The position numbers and the translations under genes are program-made. Positions 1 to 6,251 of a stretch of DNA of 7,678 bases are shown here, piece after piece. A model generated the notes under the pieces. The model worked only from the letters and a program-made list of their open reading frames with translations. It was not told the DNA's origin and made no database searches. Every line of letters begins with the position of its first letter. Position 1 is the first letter of the stretch. The DNA is from Gammaproteobacteria bacterium (lineage in GTDB: Bacteria; Pseudomonadota; Gammaproteobacteria; DSM-19610), in assembly GCA_011371465.1 (NCBI GenBank), contig DRQL01000257.1, forward strand, positions 1 to 7,678, written 5' to 3'.

Positions 1-302
1 GAATCCACAATATCCAGGGCCACATGGACTTCGTCGATGCCCAGTTCGCCCCCGGGGAGACGCGGGTCACGGATCACGACCTGGTTGAGCTTCAGTACCG
101 GTGACAGGCCACGCCAGGCGGCATCCAGCGAGCCGATACGAACCGGCTGCCCGAGCACCCTCTGTGCCACAGACTGTAACTGGACCCTGTACTCGGACAT
201 ACCGGGCAGCAGCAGGCGTGCCGCACTCAGTGTAACCGCCAGGGTCACCACGACGGCCGCGGTACTCCACCAGGCCCATGCCGCCATACGCCGTGCAACC
301 AT
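1..302 (-). CDS. yhdP: YhdP-like AsmA-family envelope protein, N-terminal part (3' end outside window)
   Basis: Only the first 100 codons are visible, and the frame runs off the left edge without a stop. YhdP is a very large inner-membrane-anchored periplasmic protein of the AsmA-like group. In E. coli it acts with TamB and YdbH in moving phospholipids towards the outer membrane. Here residues 1-33 are a short basic head (MVARRM) and a membrane segment rich in Ala, Val and Leu. The text after it (VAQRVLGQPVRIGSLDAAWRG..PVLKLNQVVIRDP) matches the YhdP/AsmA N-terminal pattern of 'amphipathic helix, GxPV, L.A.W.G..P.L.L..V.I.DP'. Position directly after rng is the usual one. The ATG at 302 has a poor ribosome site (GGGG nine bases away, CAGG almost touching). 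An ATG at 287 is a less likely alternative. It lies in the same frame as rng, separated by the rng TAG and 18 sense codons. Confidence 0.9.
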   Translation of the reverse strand, partial: MVARRMAAWAWWSTAAVVVTLAVTLSAARLLLPGMSEYRVQLQSVAQRVLGQPVRIGSLDAAWRGLSPVLKLNQVVIRDPRLPGGELGIDEVHVALDIVD

Positions 303-327
303 GCCTGCTAGCCCCGGGGAACCCTGC

Positions 328-358
328 AGGTACGCGGACAGGGGGGTGTCGCGTACCT
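328..358 (-). other. Hairpin at the rng stop codon, in the rng-yhdP gap
   Basis: On the minus strand the 3' end of rng runs into an inverted repeat. The outer arms AGGTACGC (358-351) and GCGTACCT (335-328) pair for eight bases. The inner arms GACA (350-347) and TGTC (340-337) pair for four. One base (336) is bulged and six C form the loop (346-341). The first arm includes the last two bases of the TAG stop. No T-run follows on either strand, so it is not a classic intrinsic terminator. It could shield the upstream mRNA from 3' exonucleases, mark a processing site, or slow ribosomes or polymerase between the two genes. The pairing is seen directly; the role is inference and no folding energy was calculated. 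Confidence 0.7.
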
Positions 359-1826
359 ACAGCAACACGACATCAAACTGTTCCTGGTTATACAGCGCCT
401 CAACCTGGAACTTGATGGGCTTGCCGATAAAAGACTCCAGTTCCGCCAGACTGGTGGACTCCTCGTCCAGCAGCATATCCACGACTTCCTGGGCAGCCAG
501 CACCAGCAACTGCTGGACATCGAACTGCCGGCTCTCGCGCAGGATTTCCCGGAATATTTCGTAGCACACGGTTTCCGCTGTCTTGATCGATGCACGGCCA
601 CCGCAGGTGGGGCAGGTTTCGCACAGGATGTGCTCGAGGCTCTCACGGGTACGTTTGCGGGTCATCTGTACCAGGCCGAGATTGGATATCTCGCTGATAT
701 GGCAATTGGCGTGGTCGCGCTCGATATGCTTTTCCAGCGCGCGCAACACCTGGCGCTTGTGCTCTTCGGTCTGCATGTCGATGAAGTCGATAATGATCAT
801 ACCGCCCAGGTTACGCAGGCGTAACTGCCGCACGATCGCCTGCGCCGCTTCCAGGTTGGTCTTGAAAATGGTCTCTTCCAGGTTGCGATGTCCCACGTAG
901 GCGCCGGTATTCACATCAATGGTGGTCATGGCCTCGGTCTGGTCGAGCACCAGGTGTCCGCCCGATTTGAGCTGCACCTTGCGGTCCAGCGCCTTCTGGA
1001 TCTCGTCGTCGATACTGTACAGGTCGAAGATGGGGCGCTCGCCGGGGTAGTATTCCAGCTTGCCGGCCAGTTCGGGAGTAAACTGTTGTACAAATTTTTC
1101 CGTACGCTGGAAGGTCTCCCGCGAGTCGATGCGCAGTTTCTCGACCTCGGTATCGGAGATATCCCGCAACACGCGCAGCACCAGCGGCAGGTCTTCGTGC
1201 ACCACCTCGCCCGGGCCTGCCGTGGCAATGCGCTCCTGCACGGAAGACCACAGGCGTTGCAGGAACTTCAGGTCGTACACGATGGCTTCTTCGCTGACGT
1301 TCTCCGCAGCGGTACGCAGGATAAAACCCCCGCCCGCTTCCTTACCGCGCGCGTTGATAACCAGTTCGCGCAGGCGCTGGCGCTCTTCTTCCTGTTCGAT
1401 GCGCTGGGATACGCCGACGTTGCCGGCTTCCGGCATGAACACCAGGTACCGTGAAGGAATGGTGATGTGCGTGGTCAGGCGCGCGCCCTTGGTGCCCAGC
1501 GGGTCCTTGATGACCTGCACCAGCACCTCCTGCCCTTCCTGCAGCAGGCGGCTGATACTGTCGCCGTTCGCGCCCTGCTCGACCCGTTCCTCGTCACTGC
1601 CCTGCGCGATATCGGAAGCGTGCAGGAAAGCGGCTTTCTCCAGACCGATATCGATGAATGCCGCCTGCATACCCGGTAATACGCGACTGACCACGCCCTT
1701 GTAGATATTACCGACCAGCCCGCGCCGCCGGGCACGCTCGATAAAGACTTCCTGCAGCATGCCGTTCTCGACGACCGCGACCCGGGTTTCCTGCGGGGTC
1801 ACGTTCGCCAGCAGTTCAACTGTCAT
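357..1826 (-). CDS. rng: Ribonuclease G
   Basis: Endoribonuclease of the RNase E/G family. It matures the 5' end of 16S rRNA and cleaves some mRNAs in AU-rich single-stranded regions, with preference for 5'-monophosphate ends. The 489 residues equal the E. coli RNase G length, and no RNase E-type C-terminal scaffold is present. Visible parts are an S1 domain at about 35-128 (GNIYKGVVSRVLPGMQAAFIDIG at its start), the 5'-sensor residues Arg171-Thr172 in GFILRTAAE, the metal-binding catalytic aspartates Asp304 (TTIDVNTG) and Asp347 (IIIDFID), and the zinc-link cysteines Cys405 and Cys408 in CPTC. It ends EQFDVVLL, like E. coli EQFDVVMM. The frame opens at 1880, but the ATG at 1826 matches the family N-terminus MTVELLANVTPQETRVA. 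It overlaps maf by 11 bases. A strong hairpin begins at its TAG stop. Confidence 0.98.
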   Translation of the reverse strand: MTVELLANVTPQETRVAVVENGMLQEVFIERARRRGLVGNIYKGVVSRVLPGMQAAFIDIGLEKAAFLHASDIAQGSDEERVEQGANGDSISRLLQEGQEVLVQVIKDPLGTKGARLTTHITIPSRYLVFMPEAGNVGVSQRIEQEEERQRLRELVINARGKEAGGGFILRTAAENVSEEAIVYDLKFLQRLWSSVQERIATAGPGEVVHEDLPLVLRVLRDISDTEVEKLRIDSRETFQRTEKFVQQFTPELAGKLEYYPGERPIFDLYSIDDEIQKALDRKVQLKSGGHLVLDQTEAMTTIDVNTGAYVGHRNLEETIFKTNLEAAQAIVRQLRLRNLGGMIIIDFIDMQTEEHKRQVLRALEKHIERDHANCHISEISNLGLVQMTRKRTRESLEHILCETCPTCGGRASIKTAETVCYEIFREILRESRQFDVQQLLVLAAQEVVDMLLDEESTSLAELESFIGKPIKFQVEALYNQEQFDVVLL

Positions 1827-2409
1827 GTGTGTTGTCCAATACCTGAATACCGAATTCCTGCAACAACTGGCCGGTTTCATACAGGGGCAAACCCATCACA
1901 CCGGTATAACTGCCTTCCAGCCGTTCAATAAACAGTGCGCCAATCCCCTGGATGGCGTAGCCCCCGGCCTTGTCGCGCGGTTCGCCGGTACGCCAGTAGG
2001 CATCGATTTCCGCGGCCTCCAGCGGGCGGAACCACACCCGGCTGGTACTGAGCCGCACGGCTTCACGCTCGCGCACCAGGGCAACAGCGCTCAGTACCCG
2101 GTGCTCCCGGCCGGACAGGGCCTGTAACATCTGTCTCGCCTGCTCCGGGCCGCCCGGTTTTCCGAGCATCCGCCCGTCCAGCACTACACTGGTATCGGCC
2201 CCCAGCACCGGCAGCTCATCTTCGCCTTCATGTTGCCGAACCGCTCGTGCTTTTTCCAGTGCCAGGCGCACCACGCAGTCCTCGGCGCTCTCATTGTGCA
2301 GCGGGCTTTCATCGATCGCTGTGACCTGCTGCCGAAAAACGATACCGGCCTGCCGCAGCAACGCCTGGCGGCGGGGTGAAGCGGAAGCCAGGATCAGCTG
2401 CGCATCCAT
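1816..2409 (-). CDS. maf: Maf-family nucleotide pyrophosphatase, YhdE type
   Basis: Maf proteins hydrolyse nucleoside triphosphates to monophosphates and pyrophosphate. The YhdE subgroup prefers dTTP, UTP and modified pyrimidines and may keep them out of nucleic acids. The 197-residue protein starts with the Maf signature LILASASPRR (Arg13, Arg14), which fits YhdE better than the YceF subgroup. GADTSV with Asp72, Gly-Lys84-Pro and DKAGGYAIQG (145-155, Asp146, Lys147, Gln154) make up the active site. GSYTGVMGLPL at 167-176 is also conserved. The ATG lies two bases after the rlmH stop with little ribosome site, suggesting coupling. Its end overlaps rng by 11 bases. Maf-rng adjacency is common in Gammaproteobacteria, usually after mreBCD, whereas here rlmH comes before it. 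The substrate class is inferred from the motif, not shown. Confidence 0.95.
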   Translation of the reverse strand: MDAQLILASASPRRQALLRQAGIVFRQQVTAIDESPLHNESAEDCVVRLALEKARAVRQHEGEDELPVLGADTSVVLDGRMLGKPGGPEQARQMLQALSGREHRVLSAVALVREREAVRLSTSRVWFRPLEAAEIDAYWRTGEPRDKAGGYAIQGIGALFIERLEGSYTGVMGLPLYETGQLLQEFGIQVLDNTHDS

Positions 2410-2411
2410 GC

Positions 2412-2882
2412 TCAGGCCCGGTGGTAGGGGTGGTGGCGGATGACGGTCCAGGCCCGGTACAACTGCTCGGCCAGCAACACCCGCACCAGCGGGTGCGGCA
2501 GGGTCAGCGCCGACAGCGACCAGCGCAACTCCGCCCGTTCCAGGCAGGCATCCGCCAGTCCGTCGGGCCCGCCGATCAGCAGGCTGACGTCGCGCCCGTC
2601 CTGCAGCCAGGAAGCCAGCCTCTCAGCCAGCTGCCCGGTCGACCAGCTACTGCCGGCCACGTCCATGGCAATCACCAGCTGCCGGGGACCGGTAGCAGCG
2701 AGCATGCGTTTGCCTTCTTCGCTGACGGCCCGCTGCGTCGATGCGGACCTGCCGCGCTGACCGAGCGGTATTTCCACCAGTTGCAGACGGCACTCATGCG
2801 GCAGGCGGCGTGCATATTCCCGGTAGCCTTCGTCCACCCAGGCGGGCATCCGGGTTCCGGCGGCGATGAGGGTGATGTCCAC
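2412..2882 (-). CDS. rlmH: 23S rRNA (pseudouridine-1915-N3)-methyltransferase
   Basis: SPOUT-fold methyltransferase that methylates pseudouridine 1915 in helix 69 of 23S rRNA on assembled 70S ribosomes, using S-adenosylmethionine. The 156 residues compare with 155 in E. coli. The knotted cofactor-binding region shows DGRDVSLLIGGPDGL (95-109) and SLSALTLPHPLVRVLLAEQLYRAW (122-145). The protein ends HHPYHRA, where E. coli ends NHPYHRE, so the C-terminal Tyr-His needed for activity is kept. The start codon is GTG (2880-2882): no ATG is available, and an in-frame TGA lies four codons upstream at 2892-2894, so the start is fixed by alignment. I see no convincing Shine-Dalgarno sequence. Two bases separate its stop from maf. 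Confidence 0.97.
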   Translation of the reverse strand: MDITLIAAGTRMPAWVDEGYREYARRLPHECRLQLVEIPLGQRGRSASTQRAVSEEGKRMLAATGPRQLVIAMDVAGSSWSTGQLAERLASWLQDGRDVSLLIGGPDGLADACLERAELRWSLSALTLPHPLVRVLLAEQLYRAWTVIRHHPYHRA

Positions 2883-2922
2883 AGGCGCAAATCAGAAAAC
2901 CGGAACCGGCCAGCGGCGGGTG

Positions 2923-3276
2923 TCAGCCCTGTTCACTTTTACCACGACTTTCCTCGGTGACAGACCAGAGCTTCTCCAGTGCGTAGAATTCGCGGGTACG
3001 TGGCTGCATGACGTGCACCACCACATCACCGAGGTCCACCAGCACCCACTCGCCCTCGCGCTCGCCTTCCACGCCCAGCGGCACCACGCCCGCCTGCTTG
3101 CAGGCCTGGACCACGGCGCCGGCCAGCGACTTTACGTGGCGATCCGAGGTGCCGCTGGCAACAATCATGTAGTCGGTTACCGAGGTCAGCTCGCGCACAT
3201 CGAATGCGGCGATATCCACCCCCTTGAGATCATCCAGCGCTTTCAGCGCAACCTTTTTCAATGCTTCAGTCTGCAT
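2923..3276 (-). CDS. rsfS: Ribosomal silencing factor RsfS
   Basis: RsfS (formerly YbeB, Iojap family) binds ribosomal protein uL14 on the 50S subunit and blocks joining with 30S, lowering translation under starvation. The protein has 117 residues against 105 in E. coli. The extra length is a polar C-terminal tail after residue 105 (VTEESRGKSEQG). Family blocks are all present: DDLKGVDI near 15-22, TDYMIVASGTSDRHV at 34-48, GVEGE at 68-72, WVLVDLGDVVVHVM at 77-90 and YALEKLW at 98-104. The nadD-rsfS-rlmH order is widely conserved. The ATG overlaps the end of nadD by 11 bases and has its own ribosome site. A 40-base gap follows before rlmH. Confidence 0.97.
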   Translation of the reverse strand: MQTEALKKVALKALDDLKGVDIAAFDVRELTSVTDYMIVASGTSDRHVKSLAGAVVQACKQAGVVPLGVEGEREGEWVLVDLGDVVVHVMQPRTREFYALEKLWSVTEESRGKSEQG

Positions 3277-3895
3277 ACCACTTCTCTTGTGTAATTCGTT
3301 CGAGTACCGGATCCGGCAGCAAATAGCGCGGACTCTTTCCCGCTGCCAGCAGGTCCCGGATCTGTGTCGACGAAACCGACAGTTGCGTAACCGGGATGTC
3401 GATCACGCAACCGGCGGAGCGTTCATGCAACGCCCGGCTGTCCGTTACGTGCGTGCTGTTCAGGCGGTCCACCAGCGCCCGCGGTGTTGACGCTCGGGCA
3501 CCGGGCCTTTGCATCACCACCAGGTGGCACAGCGCGGGAATATCCTGCCAGCGGTGCCAGCTCTCCAGCCCCAGCAGCGCGTCTGCACCCAGCACCAGGC
3601 ACAGCGGCGTTTCGCCCTGTTCCGCACGGATCGATTCCAGGGTATCCACCATATAGGAAGGACCTTCGCGCTGCAGCTCGCGCGTATCGATCTCCAGGGC
3701 CGGTTCGTCCGCCACGGCCAGCTGCAGCAGTTCCAGTCGCTGCGCCGCACCGGCCCGGGGTGCGGGGCGGTGCGGCGGCGTGCGACAGGGCAGCAGGTGA
3801 ACAACGGGAACACCCAGTGCCTGCTGCACCTCCAGGGCCGGGCGCAGGTGACCAAAGTGGACGGGGTCGAAGGTCCCACCGAGAATACAGATCAT
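3266..3895 (-). CDS. nadD: Nicotinate-nucleotide adenylyltransferase
   Basis: Transfers AMP from ATP to nicotinate mononucleotide, giving deamido-NAD in the NAD synthesis pathway. The 209 residues compare with 213 in E. coli. The nucleotidyltransferase signature GGTFDPVHFGH is at 6-16, with the HFGH catalytic motif at its end. PPHRP follows at about 40-44, GPSYMVDTL at 78-86, and the second ATP-binding motif SSTQIR at 175-180. The C-terminus LLPDPVLERI is also typical. It starts 27 bases after the proA stop, with only a short GGA as ribosome site. That proA stop is in frame upstream, so no longer start beyond it is possible. Its end overlaps rsfS by 11 bases. Confidence 0.97.
   Translation of the reverse strand: MICILGGTFDPVHFGHLRPALEVQQALGVPVVHLLPCRTPPHRPAPRAGAAQRLELLQLAVADEPALEIDTRELQREGPSYMVDTLESIRAEQGETPLCLVLGADALLGLESWHRWQDIPALCHLVVMQRPGARASTPRALVDRLNSTHVTDSRALHERSAGCVIDIPVTQLSVSSTQIRDLLAAGKSPRYLLPDPVLERITQEKWYAD
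3281..3288 (-). promoter_or_regulatory. Shine-Dalgarno site of rsfS inside nadD
   Basis: The minus strand reads AAGAGAAG just upstream of the rsfS ATG at 3276, a purine-rich ribosome binding site lying within the last codons of nadD. It supports the 3276 start and independent ribosome entry despite the 11-base gene overlap. Confidence 0.65.
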
Positions 3896-3922
3896 GAGGT
3901 CCGGAATAGATGCAGGCCGGTT

Positions 3923-5206
3923 TCAGGAACGGATGTGTCCGTCGCCGAGCACGATGTACTTCAATGTGGTGAGTCCTTCCAGGCCAACCGGGCCGCGCGC
4001 GTGCAGTTTGTCGGTGCTGATACCGATTTCGGCGCCCAACCCGTATTCGAATCCGTCGGCAAAGCGGGACGAAGCATTGACCATGACCGAACTGGAATCC
4101 ACTTCACGCAGGAAACGCCGTGCACGCGTGAAGTTCTCGGTAATGATGACATCGGTATGCTGCGAACCATGCCGGTCGATGTGTTCCATGGCGGCATCCA
4201 TGTCGTCGACGATGCGCAGCGCCAGGATGGGCGCCAGGTACTCTTCATCCCAGTCCGCATCCTGTGCGGCGCGGATATCCGGCAGGATGCGGCGGCTGCG
4301 TTCGCAACCGCGCAGTTCCACACCCGCGTCCTGGTAGCGCTTGCCCAGCAGCGGCAACACCTGCTCCGCAATGCCCTCGGCAACCAGCAGGGTCTCCATG
4401 GTATTGCAGGTGCCGTAGCGCTGGGTCTTGGCGTTAAACGCCACCTTGACGGCCTTGTCGATATCGGCCTGGTCATCGATATAGGTGTGACAGACGCCGT
4501 GCAGGTGCTTGATAACCGGTATCCGGGATTCCGCCGTCACGCGTTCGATCAGCCCCTTGCCACCGCGCGGCACAATGACATCGACATAGTCCTGCAACTG
4601 TAACAGTTCACCGACCGCAGCGCGATCGGTGGTGGCGACCACCTGCACCGCATTGGCGGGCAGGCCGGCCTGCTCCAGGCCCTGCTCGATACAGCGCGCC
4701 ACTGCCTGGTTGGAATGCAGCGCTTCCGAACCGCCGCGCAGGATACAGGCGTTACCGGACTTGAGGCAGAGCGCCGCGGCGTCTGCGGTCACATTGGGGC
4801 GCGACTCGTAAATAATGCCGATGACACCCAGCGGAACGCGCATGCGCCCAACCTGTATACCGGAAGGCCGGTAGTCCAGACCGCTGATCGCTCCCACCGG
4901 GTCGGCCAGCGCAGCAATCTGGCGCAGGCCTTCCGCCATCGCCTCGATGCGCGCATCGGTCAGTTCCAGCCGGTCCAGCAGGGCGGCATCCAGGCCGTGC
5001 TGCCGGCCGGCTTCCAGGTCCTTCTGGTTCTCGCTCTTCAGCCGCGCCCTGTCCGTCAGGATGGCGGCGGCAATGGCTTCCAGTGCAGCGTTTTTGGCGC
5101 CGCTTTCCGCACGGCTGACGAATCGTGCAGCGGCACGCGCTTTCTGTCCCAGCTCAAGCATGTAGGCAGAGACATCGAATTCAATGGATTGTGCAGATTT
5201 TGTCAT
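3923..5206 (-). CDS. proA: Gamma-glutamyl phosphate reductase
   Basis: Reduces gamma-glutamyl phosphate to glutamate-5-semialdehyde with NADPH, the second step of proline synthesis, in the cytoplasm. The protein has 427 residues; E. coli ProA has 417. VPLGVIGIIYESRPNVT (124-140) belongs to the cofactor-binding region. The catalytic cysteine is Cys267 in NAKTQRYGTCNTMETLL. The C-terminal block FADGFEYGLGAEIG..KLHARGPVGLEGLTT is typical and very close to Pseudomonas. The frame is open upstream to 5335, but that extension lies inside holA. The ATG at 5206 gives an N-terminus (MTKSA..SAYMLELGQKARAAAR) that aligns with Pseudomonas ProA, so I chose it although its ribosome site is poor. The partner kinase gene proB is not in the window. 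Pseudomonas also has proA next to nadD. Confidence 0.97.
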   Translation of the reverse strand: MTKSAQSIEFDVSAYMLELGQKARAAARFVSRAESGAKNAALEAIAAAILTDRARLKSENQKDLEAGRQHGLDAALLDRLELTDARIEAMAEGLRQIAALADPVGAISGLDYRPSGIQVGRMRVPLGVIGIIYESRPNVTADAAALCLKSGNACILRGGSEALHSNQAVARCIEQGLEQAGLPANAVQVVATTDRAAVGELLQLQDYVDVIVPRGGKGLIERVTAESRIPVIKHLHGVCHTYIDDQADIDKAVKVAFNAKTQRYGTCNTMETLLVAEGIAEQVLPLLGKRYQDAGVELRGCERSRRILPDIRAAQDADWDEEYLAPILALRIVDDMDAAMEHIDRHGSQHTDVIITENFTRARRFLREVDSSSVMVNASSRFADGFEYGLGAEIGISTDKLHARGPVGLEGLTTLKYIVLGDGHIRS

Positions 5207-5222
5207 ACCCTGGCCGTCGTGT

Positions 5223-6251
5223 TCAGGCGGAATTTCGCAGCGGCGCCGTACCGGCCAGCCGCAGTGCCAATTGTAACAGCTCATCCCAGGCACTGCCCGG
5301 CGCACGCCCCTTGATAACCCGGTCCAGGCGCGCACAGTGCTGCAACAGGGCCCACCACTGGCGTCCGCGAATACGCGCTAATACACCACTGATCAGGGGC
5401 TTGCGCTTGTCCCACACGCGCCAGGCGCCCATCACCCCGGCCAGTGACTTGCCACCCTGCAGCTCCCGCGCCATGCTGGCGAGCATGCGAATTTCGCGGT
5501 TCAGCGCCCACAGCACCAGCACCGGCTCCACCGCTTCCGCACGCAAGCCGGCCAGCATACGCTGAACGTGCAGCGCCTCCCCGGCCAGGGCGGCATCCAC
5601 CAGGCCGAAAATATCGTAGCGGGCGCTGTCCGTCACCAGCTCCGTAACCGTCTCTACCGGCAGCGGGCCCGGGCCGTTCAGCAGGTAGAGCTTCTCGATC
5701 TCCTGCGCCGCAGCCAGCAGGTTGCCCTCCACCCGTTCGGCGATCAGCTGCAGGGCGTCGCGTTCCGGCTGCATACCGCGGGCGCGCATGCGCTGCTCGA
5801 TCCAGGCCGGAAGCTGCGCGGTTTCCACCGGCCACACCGGCACGCTGACACCCGCCGCGTCCAGCCCCTTTGCCCATTTGCTCCTGCGCGCGGCGGGTTC
5901 GAGTTTTGCCGAAACGATCAGCAACAGGGTGTCTTCGGGGGGCCTTGCCACGTACTCAGCCAGTGCCTTTGCCCCCTCCTTGCCCGGCTTGCCGGTCGGC
6001 AGGCGCAATTCGAGCAGGCGGCGCTCGGCAAACAGCGACAGGCTGTCGCTGGCAGCCGCGAGGCGTTGCCAGTCGAACCCCGGCTCGACGCTGAATACCT
6101 CCCGCTCGCTGTATCCTTGCTCCCGGGCGGCAGCGCGCACGGCATCGGCGCATTCGTTCACCAGCAGGGTCTCGTTGCCGTGGATAAAGTAGACCGGCGC
6201 CAGACCCGCAGCAAGCTGCCCGCTCAGCTGGTTGGCATGCAACTGTGTCAT
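5223..6251 (-). CDS. holA: DNA polymerase III delta subunit
   Basis: Delta subunit of the clamp loader, which opens the beta sliding clamp so it can be loaded on primed DNA. The 342 residues compare with 343 in E. coli. The N-terminus (VYFIHGNETLL, about 20-30) and the beta-clamp contact region SLSLFAERR with Leu73 and Phe74 match the MSLF motif of E. coli delta in place and spacing. EGNLLAAAQEIEKL at 175-188 is the family's central signature. The C-terminal collar domain includes EPVLVLWALNREIR and VWDKRKP. Like other deltas it shows no working Walker ATP site. The start ATG (6249-6251) overlaps the lptE TGA in an ATGA arrangement and has only a weak Shine-Dalgarno match, so translational coupling to lptE is likely (inference). 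Sixteen bases separate its TGA from proA. Confidence 0.97.
   Translation of the reverse strand: MTQLHANQLSGQLAAGLAPVYFIHGNETLLVNECADAVRAAAREQGYSEREVFSVEPGFDWQRLAAASDSLSLFAERRLLELRLPTGKPGKEGAKALAEYVARPPEDTLLLIVSAKLEPAARRSKWAKGLDAAGVSVPVWPVETAQLPAWIEQRMRARGMQPERDALQLIAERVEGNLLAAAQEIEKLYLLNGPGPLPVETVTELVTDSARYDIFGLVDAALAGEALHVQRMLAGLRAEAVEPVLVLWALNREIRMLASMARELQGGKSLAGVMGAWRVWDKRKPLISGVLARIRGRQWWALLQHCARLDRVIKGRAPGSAWDELLQLALRLAGTAPLRNSA

Noticed and set aside
303..330. Possible helix between CCTGC (326-330) and GCAGG (304-308) that would cover the yhdP start and compete with the rng stop hairpin
   Set aside because: Only five base pairs across a 17-base loop, and the GCAGG is too close to the ATG to be a normal ribosome site. 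A regulatory switch cannot be supported from this alone.
888..1454. Plus-strand open frame of 188 codons opposite rng
   Set aside because: Mirror of the conserved RNase G catalytic region; its apparent composition follows from the opposite strand.
2889..2915. CCGG-TT-CCGG followed by TTTT on the minus strand before rlmH, resembling a small terminator
   Set aside because: The stem is only about three strong pairs once a realistic loop is allowed, and the T-run is short. It is too weak to call a terminator.
3899..3922. CCGG repeats in the proA-nadD gap as a hairpin
   Set aside because: Four pairs with a 12-base loop and no T-run; not better than chance.
3509..4603. Plus-strand open frame of 364 codons opposite nadD and proA
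   Set aside because: It lies antisense to two well-recognised genes, its translation resembles no family I know and is rich in Gln, His and Arg as mirror frames of GC-rich genes are, and it spans a gene boundary.
5207..5335. Upstream in-frame extension of proA
   Set aside because: It lies wholly inside the holA 3' coding region plus the 16-base gap, and the N-terminus from 5206 already aligns with Pseudomonas ProA.
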